A stretch of 17,739 nucleotides of DNA from assembly GCA_900548205.1 (NCBI GenBank), contig URJS01000050.1, positions 1 through 17,739 on the forward strand, read 5' to 3'. This stretch comes from an uncultured Roseburia sp. (GTDB taxonomy: Bacteria; Bacillota; Clostridia; Lachnospirales; Lachnospiraceae). The stretch's first letter is position 1, and each line of letters starts with the position of its first letter. The translations under genes and the position numbers were made by a program. Positions 13,573 through 17,739 of the stretch are shown here, piece by piece. The notes below the pieces were generated by a model. The model was given only the letters and a program-made list of their open reading frames with translations. It was not told the DNA's origin and did not search any database.

Positions 13573-13761
13573 TCAGGATTCCTTAAGAATAATTTTAATT
13601 TCTATGTTTTCGGGTTCAATATCAATATACTTTGTGACGAGCAGTCCGATCTCTTGGCGCAGCTCGTTCATCGCATTCTCATCCAGCTTTTTTTTGCGCG
13701 CATCGATCATAAGCCGCAGACGTTCTTTTGCAACATTCTTTTTTTTCGTTCTGTGGCACAT
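13573..13761 (-). CDS. minE: Cell division topological specificity factor, short form
   Basis: A 62-residue MinE. The N-terminal MinD-binding helix (KKKNVAKERLRLMI) and the dimer region LRQEIGLLVTKYIDIEPENIEIKI are clear. E. coli MinE has 88 residues; the frame here ends at ILKES, soon after the first strand of the C-terminal domain, so the following strand is missing. MinE drives release of MinD from the membrane, producing pole-to-pole patterns that keep the division site central. The start ATG 13761 directly follows the minD TGA (TGATATG), which indicates coupled translation with a weak ribosome site. A longer upstream start is not supported. A run of eight A bases lies near its 5' end. 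Confidence 0.9.
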   Translation of the reverse strand: MCHRTKKKNVAKERLRLMIDARKKKLDENAMNELRQEIGLLVTKYIDIEPENIEIKIILKES

Positions 13762-13762
13762 A

Positions 13763-14575
13763 TCACACCGTCTTTCTTGCGGTGTTTCCCCACAGAACAC
13801 GGGAAAACAGACTGCCGCGCTTTTGGCTCATATCTTCATCGACCGGCAGCTCCTCTCCCAGAAGTCTGCGCGCAATATTCTGGTAACCTAACGCTGCCGC
13901 GGAGGAACGTGTGCCAATGACGGGCTCTCCGTGATTTTGGGCGATGATGACCTCCTCATCCTCCGCAACGACTCCGATGAGCTTTGCCTCCAGAAGTTCA
14001 CAGATATCAGGAATATCCAGCATATTTCCTTCCTTTACCATCCGCTTGCGGAAACAGTTGACAAGAAGCTGTACCTCCTTTGCCTTCTGCCGCCGCAATA
14101 GCTGCAGCACGCAGTCCGCATCATGGATCGCCGCGATCTGAGGTGTGGTTACAAGAATGATACGGTCTGCATCAAGCGTTGCCAGACGAAAGCCCTCATC
14201 AATCCCCGCCGGGCTGTCAATTAAAATATAATCAAATTCCCGGCGCAGATCCTCCAGCAGATCAGACATCTGTGCCTGACTGAGCCTGTCCTTACACTCA
14301 TTAGAGCACGGAGAGGGAATCACCCATAAATTGGGATAACGCCTGTCACGGATCAGCGCCTGCTTAAGCCGGCATTTTCCGGTCAGAATATCCACAAGAT
14401 TATAGAGGATCCGGTTCTCCAGCCCCATGACTACATCAAGGTTTCTTAAGCCAATATCGGTATCAACCAATACTACCTTTTTATCTAACAGTGAAAGTCC
14501 CGCACCGACGTTTGCTGTTGTAGTCGTCTTGCCAACGCCGCCTTTTCCTGAGGTAAAAGTGATCACTTCACCCAT
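13763..14575 (-). CDS. minD: Septum site-determining ATPase MinD
   Basis: A 270-residue ParA/MinD-type ATPase with the deviant Walker A KGGVGKTTT at 11-19 (signature K11, catalytic K16), the switch region DTDIGLRNLDVVMG, and DYILIDSPAGID as Walker B. The C-terminal RGSLFSRVLWG segment is an amphipathic membrane-targeting helix. ATP-bound MinD dimers sit on the membrane, recruit MinC to block FtsZ, and are released by MinE. The ribosome site AGGAGG-like lies in the 28-nt gap after minC. It is complete and normal in length, with minC before and minE after it. Confidence 0.97.
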   Translation of the reverse strand: MGEVITFTSGKGGVGKTTTTANVGAGLSLLDKKVVLVDTDIGLRNLDVVMGLENRILYNLVDILTGKCRLKQALIRDRRYPNLWVIPSPCSNECKDRLSQAQMSDLLEDLRREFDYILIDSPAGIDEGFRLATLDADRIILVTTPQIAAIHDADCVLQLLRRQKAKEVQLLVNCFRKRMVKEGNMLDIPDICELLEAKLIGVVAEDEEVIIAQNHGEPVIGTRSSAAALGYQNIARRLLGEELPVDEDMSQKRGSLFSRVLWGNTARKTV

Positions 14576-14603
14576 TTGTCAAAGACCTCCTGTTTTTTAT
14601 TAC

Positions 14604-15275
14604 TTAATCCGCTGTTAAGGGATTAAGGCTAATAATACCCGCGCTGAGCGTTGCAAGCATCGCCAGCGGGGTTTTATTACGTCTGGAAAGGAAAGAAGCC
14701 CTGCCCTTTGGTGGGGCTTCTCCATAAATGCCGGAAATATTATAGGCCTCCGGCTCAAAAACCAACGCGGAAATAAAGCTGCCCTGTCTGCCGGACATTC
14801 CCGCGAATGCGCTGCCTTTTAATGCGCCAAGAACCACAATATCGCCCTGTGAAACAACACATGCGCCGCTTGGCACATCGCCGATGATCACCACGCTCTC
14901 ATCTGTCTCCAAACGCTCTCCGGCAGAAAGGGCCCCATAATAAAAGGTACCTGTCACTCTCTGCTGCAGCTTTTCATTCTGCTGCTGCGCAGCGATCCTT
15001 TGAGACAAAATCGCGTCGCGCAGCTCGTCTTCCTCGACAATGCAGCGAATGTCAACCCCCGTATTTTCAATGATCGCATCAATGATCTGATACTTCTCCT
15101 CATCTGTGAGTATTCGCCCCTCAAAGGAGATTGCAAAGGATGCATTTGCAAAAAATTTTTCCGAAGCCTGAAAGCGTTTTAAAATCTCATCCAGCAATTC
15201 TGAAAACGGCAGCGCCGCATCCAACACCAACGTAATTCCGCATTTACTGCTTTTAATGATAACTGCCTGACTCAT
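14604..15275 (-). CDS. minC: Septum site-determining protein MinC
   Basis: A 223-residue protein. The N-terminal half (about 1-100) is the variable FtsZ-inhibiting domain. The C-terminal beta-helix MinC domain is clear: YYGALSAGERLETDESVVI, GDVPSGACVVSQGDIVVLGALKG and AGMSGRQGSFISALVFEP. MinC acts with MinD to depolymerise FtsZ away from mid-cell. ATG 15275 follows GGAGG by about 5 nt; the GTG at 15287 would overlap this site and is rejected. The gene starts 12 nt after the PBP2 stop, so it is cotranscribed. Confidence 0.94.
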   Translation of the reverse strand: MSQAVIIKSSKCGITLVLDAALPFSELLDEILKRFQASEKFFANASFAISFEGRILTDEEKYQIIDAIIENTGVDIRCIVEEDELRDAILSQRIAAQQQNEKLQQRVTGTFYYGALSAGERLETDESVVIIGDVPSGACVVSQGDIVVLGALKGSAFAGMSGRQGSFISALVFEPEAYNISGIYGEAPPKGRASFLSRRNKTPLAMLATLSAGIISLNPLTAD

Positions 15276-15287
15276 AACTCCCTCCAC

Positions 15288-17739
15288 CTAGTCGCTGAAC
15301 TGACTGGAAGACGTAGAATTAACCTCCTCTGCCTGACCGCTTAAGAGTTCCTCTGCATCTTCTGCCTTAAAATAATAAGCAAGTACATTTCTGGAAAGCT
15401 CTGCCGCATTTTGCGAGGTATAGCCATAGGCAATACGGGTTGCAATCGCTATTTCCGGATTTTCATAGGGTGCATAACCGACAAAGAGCGCATGGTTCGC
15501 GCGTGTCAGATTCTGCTGTGCCGTACCGGTCTTACCTGCCGCAGCTATCGGAAAACCGTTAAATTTACTTGTATTTTCTACAACCATCCGCATACCGGAA
15601 TGAATTGCATCCCATTCTTCGTTATTCAAAACATCAATGGTATTGCGTACCTCCGGTGCAAAGGATGCGATCGTATTGCCCTCCGAATCAGCAACATGGT
15701 CAAGGAGCGTATACCGATATACCGTTCCTTTATTTGCCACAGCCGTGATATAGCGGGAAAGCTGCACTGTTGTATAGCGGTTATTACTCTGGCCAATCGC
15801 CGCCATGACCGGAAATTCATCTGCCATCCGCGGCTCAGCCTCCTCGATCTCGATTCCTGTTTTCTCATCAAAGCCGAACATCGCCGCATATTTCTGAATC
15901 TTTGAGATCCCAAGCGCATCGTTATAATTTGTCTGGTAGTTGTTTGTGCTGAGACGGTAACCCACCTCATAAAAATAATAATTGCACGAATCACGGATCG
16001 CCTCTGCGACATTGACGTCTCCATGTGTGCCGCCTCTTGAGAAAATCCAGCATTTGGGTTTATTGCTGATATTTTCATATTGTCCGAGGTCCTTGATCTT
16101 TTCTCCGAGCGTAATATAGTTCTCTGCAAGTCCTGCCGTTGCCAGAACCATCTTGTACGTAGAACCAGGCGCCGTACCCTGCTGTGTCGCGTAATTGTAC
16201 TGCGGCAGTGATTTATCTGTCTGCAGACTGTTGAAGTATTCTGCATCCACTGTATTTGCAAGACGGTTGCTGTCATAGCCGGGATAGCTGACAAGCGCTA
16301 AAATCTCGCCTGTTTTCGTATCTGTCACGACACAGGAGCCTGAGCATGGATCAAGCGCAAGCTGCGCCGGCGTGATCGCAAGATTTTTGATCTTATCCTT
16401 CAAAAATGTTACCGCGTTGATCGTACCGTTTTGTAAGCCCGCAATCTCCGCCTCATTGTAAGGCAATACCCCCTGATCAAAAAGGATCAGACAAAGCAGA
16501 CGTCCGGAGATGGCGCCCTCCTTTACCAGATACTTATAAATGATCTTGGAAAACTCCTTCTGCGTGGCAATCTCCTCCAAAATATACTGACATAGGGCAG
16601 TATAGATTTCGTCAGAATCTGAATATTTTTCCTCGATCGTAAACTGCGTAATGTCAATCCAGTTTTTGGAAATCGCATGATTGAGGTAGATATACGGACT
16701 CACCTCCCCTGTTTTCCATGACTGATAAATCTCATCCGAGGCGTCAATCCGCTCCTCGATCAAAATCTTATTGCCCTTGAGCTGATTGATGATGTAAGTA
16801 AAGTAATCCTGATCCTCCTCGCTCAAATTCCGGAACTGCTCTGCATTTTGATCTGCAAGATCCGCAGAAAGTCTGTTTTTTACAACTGTTTCACGCGACG
16901 CAAAAATCCGTGCAGTCTCACGCTCATTTGCGGTCGCGTCCTCCTTGGCAAACGATTCCAGATCGATCACATTATTGTCGATCAGTGCAAAATAGACATC
17001 CGTGATCGGAATTGGTATCTCTGAGGTCGGATTATCAATGTTTGAGTAAACAATTCCTGCAATCTCCTGCTCCAACAGATGATAGACGGCGCTCTGAAGA
17101 TCACTGTCGATAGAAAGATAGACGTCATTTCCTGCCGTCGGCTCCTTCCTGTCGATCACCTCCAGCACCTTGCCCATATAATCGACATAAAGCTTTTCAT
17201 AGCCCTTTTCACCCTTTAAATAGCTGTCCATATACTGCTCTATGCCGCCCTTTCCGATGACGTCATTGAGCGTATAGCTGTCATCGGCTGCCGAAAGCGT
17301 CTCGTATTCTTTCTCTGAAATCTTGCCTGTGTAACCGATAATAGAAGCAAAATATTCACTGTCGTTATATTTGCGGATCGTATCGCTGACAGCATCCACA
17401 CCCTGCAGTTCATCCGAATGCTCCTTGATATAAGCGACCGATTCCTCCGAAACATTTTCTGCGATCGTTGTCGCAATATACTTCTGATAAGCATTCTGTG
17501 CCATTGCAAACCGGACGATCACAATCTTATGCGCCATTGCGGCGTCATAATCCTTGCTCACACCATAGGAATCAAGCAGATATGCCATGACCTGATCCGC
17601 CGTTGCATTTTTCGTATCGTAGCCAAGCTTCTGACTGTATTTTAAGTCATCATAGGAAATCGCTCCGTACACATCTGCCAAAAATCGCTTCCAAGCAGTC
17701 CCCGTTACATTAAAAACGTAGGAGCCGTCCGCCTGAAGA
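15288..17739 (-). CDS. Class B penicillin-binding protein 2 (MrdA-type transpeptidase), 5' end outside the window
   Basis: The frame stays open to the right edge, beyond the TTG at 17681, reading back through SYVFNVTGTAWKRFL; the true start and membrane anchor lie outside. Counting from that TTG, the transpeptidase motifs are S507-T-Y-K510, S565-C-N567 and K717-T-G719. The PBP dimerisation region includes IIGYTGKISEKEYETL and GKGGIEQYMDSYL. GNDVYLSIDSDLQ (184-196) and the CVVTDTKTGEILALVSYPGYD stretch (450-470) are adjacent in E. coli PBP2, but here about 230 residues separate them. The enzyme cross-links peptidoglycan and pairs with the SEDS protein encoded downstream. It is the first visible gene of the min/rodA operon. 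Confidence 0.93.
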   Translation of the reverse strand, partial: LQADGSYVFNVTGTAWKRFLADVYGAISYDDLKYSQKLGYDTKNATADQVMAYLLDSYGVSKDYDAAMAHKIVIVRFAMAQNAYQKYIATTIAENVSEESVAYIKEHSDELQGVDAVSDTIRKYNDSEYFASIIGYTGKISEKEYETLSAADDSYTLNDVIGKGGIEQYMDSYLKGEKGYEKLYVDYMGKVLEVIDRKEPTAGNDVYLSIDSDLQSAVYHLLEQEIAGIVYSNIDNPTSEIPIPITDVYFALIDNNVIDLESFAKEDATANERETARIFASRETVVKNRLSADLADQNAEQFRNLSEEDQDYFTYIINQLKGNKILIEERIDASDEIYQSWKTGEVSPYIYLNHAISKNWIDITQFTIEEKYSDSDEIYTALCQYILEEIATQKEFSKIIYKYLVKEGAISGRLLCLILFDQGVLPYNEAEIAGLQNGTINAVTFLKDKIKNLAITPAQLALDPCSGSCVVTDTKTGEILALVSYPGYDSNRLANTVDAEYFNSLQTDKSLPQYNYATQQGTAPGSTYKMVLATAGLAENYITLGEKIKDLGQYENISNKPKCWIFSRGGTHGDVNVAEAIRDSCNYYFYEVGYRLSTNNYQTNYNDALGISKIQKYAAMFGFDEKTGIEIEEAEPRMADEFPVMAAIGQSNNRYTTVQLSRYITAVANKGTVYRYTLLDHVADSEGNTIASFAPEVRNTIDVLNNEEWDAIHSGMRMVVENTSKFNGFPIAAAGKTGTAQQNLTRANHALFVGYAPYENPEIAIATRIAYGYTSQNAAELSRNVLAYYFKAEDAEELLSGQAEEVNSTSSSQFSD

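Noticed and set aside
13738..13750. Programmed frameshift at the A8 run in minE
   Set aside because: The zero frame already gives the full recognisable MinE sequence; the run is probably just a slippery homopolymer.

Overview
The window looks like a chromosomal core region of a Gram-positive anaerobe of the class Clostridia, most likely family Lachnospiraceae. Supporting signs are moderately AT-rich DNA, strong AGGAGG-type ribosome sites, sigma-70-like promoters with TATAAT boxes, a Gram-positive LexA-type operator, SepF (a divisome protein of Gram-positives), and a MinCDE system encoded with PBP2 and a SEDS glycan polymerase. The family call comes from protein resemblance and gene order read by eye, not from a database search.

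Left part (1-4000): a probable SOS operator at the very edge precedes a small TM+LysM protein resembling the SOS division inhibitor YneA. Then come a PlsC-type acyltransferase with its own promoter, a convergent XerS-like tyrosine recombinase on the minus strand, and dtd (D-aminoacyl-tRNA deacylase). A repeat-rich gap follows, and then a cytidylate-kinase-like gene broken by an insertion of exactly 46 bp.

Middle (4034-10122, minus strand): one compact operon running from a promoter at 10094-10122. It encodes an HlyD-like membrane adaptor, PipY/YggS, SepF, a YlmH-type S4 protein, AroB, LspA and an RluD-type pseudouridine synthase. It joins divisome assembly, lipoprotein maturation, PLP homeostasis, rRNA modification and the shikimate pathway.

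Spacer (10123-11080): a small DUF378 membrane protein on the plus strand, a strong terminator hairpin, a second copy of the intergenic repeat seen at 3056, and a small P-loop protein with its own promoter and a palindrome at the predicted transcription start.

Right part (11081-17739, minus strand): a cell-shape and division operon in the order PBP2 (5' end outside the window), minC, minD, minE, rodA/ftsW, mgsA-like, and a lipoprotein D,D-carboxypeptidase. PBP2 and RodA would build septal or lateral peptidoglycan, MinCDE would place the division site, and the carboxypeptidase would trim stem peptides. LspA from the middle operon could process the carboxypeptidase lipoprotein.

I did not find an obviously new multi-gene system. 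The points most worth a second look are: the 46-bp lesion in the kinase gene, the repeat family, the MgsA-like protein with Ala in place of the catalytic Asp71 of E. coli MgsA, the large insertion in PBP2, the shortened MinE, and the SOS-box/YneA arrangement.
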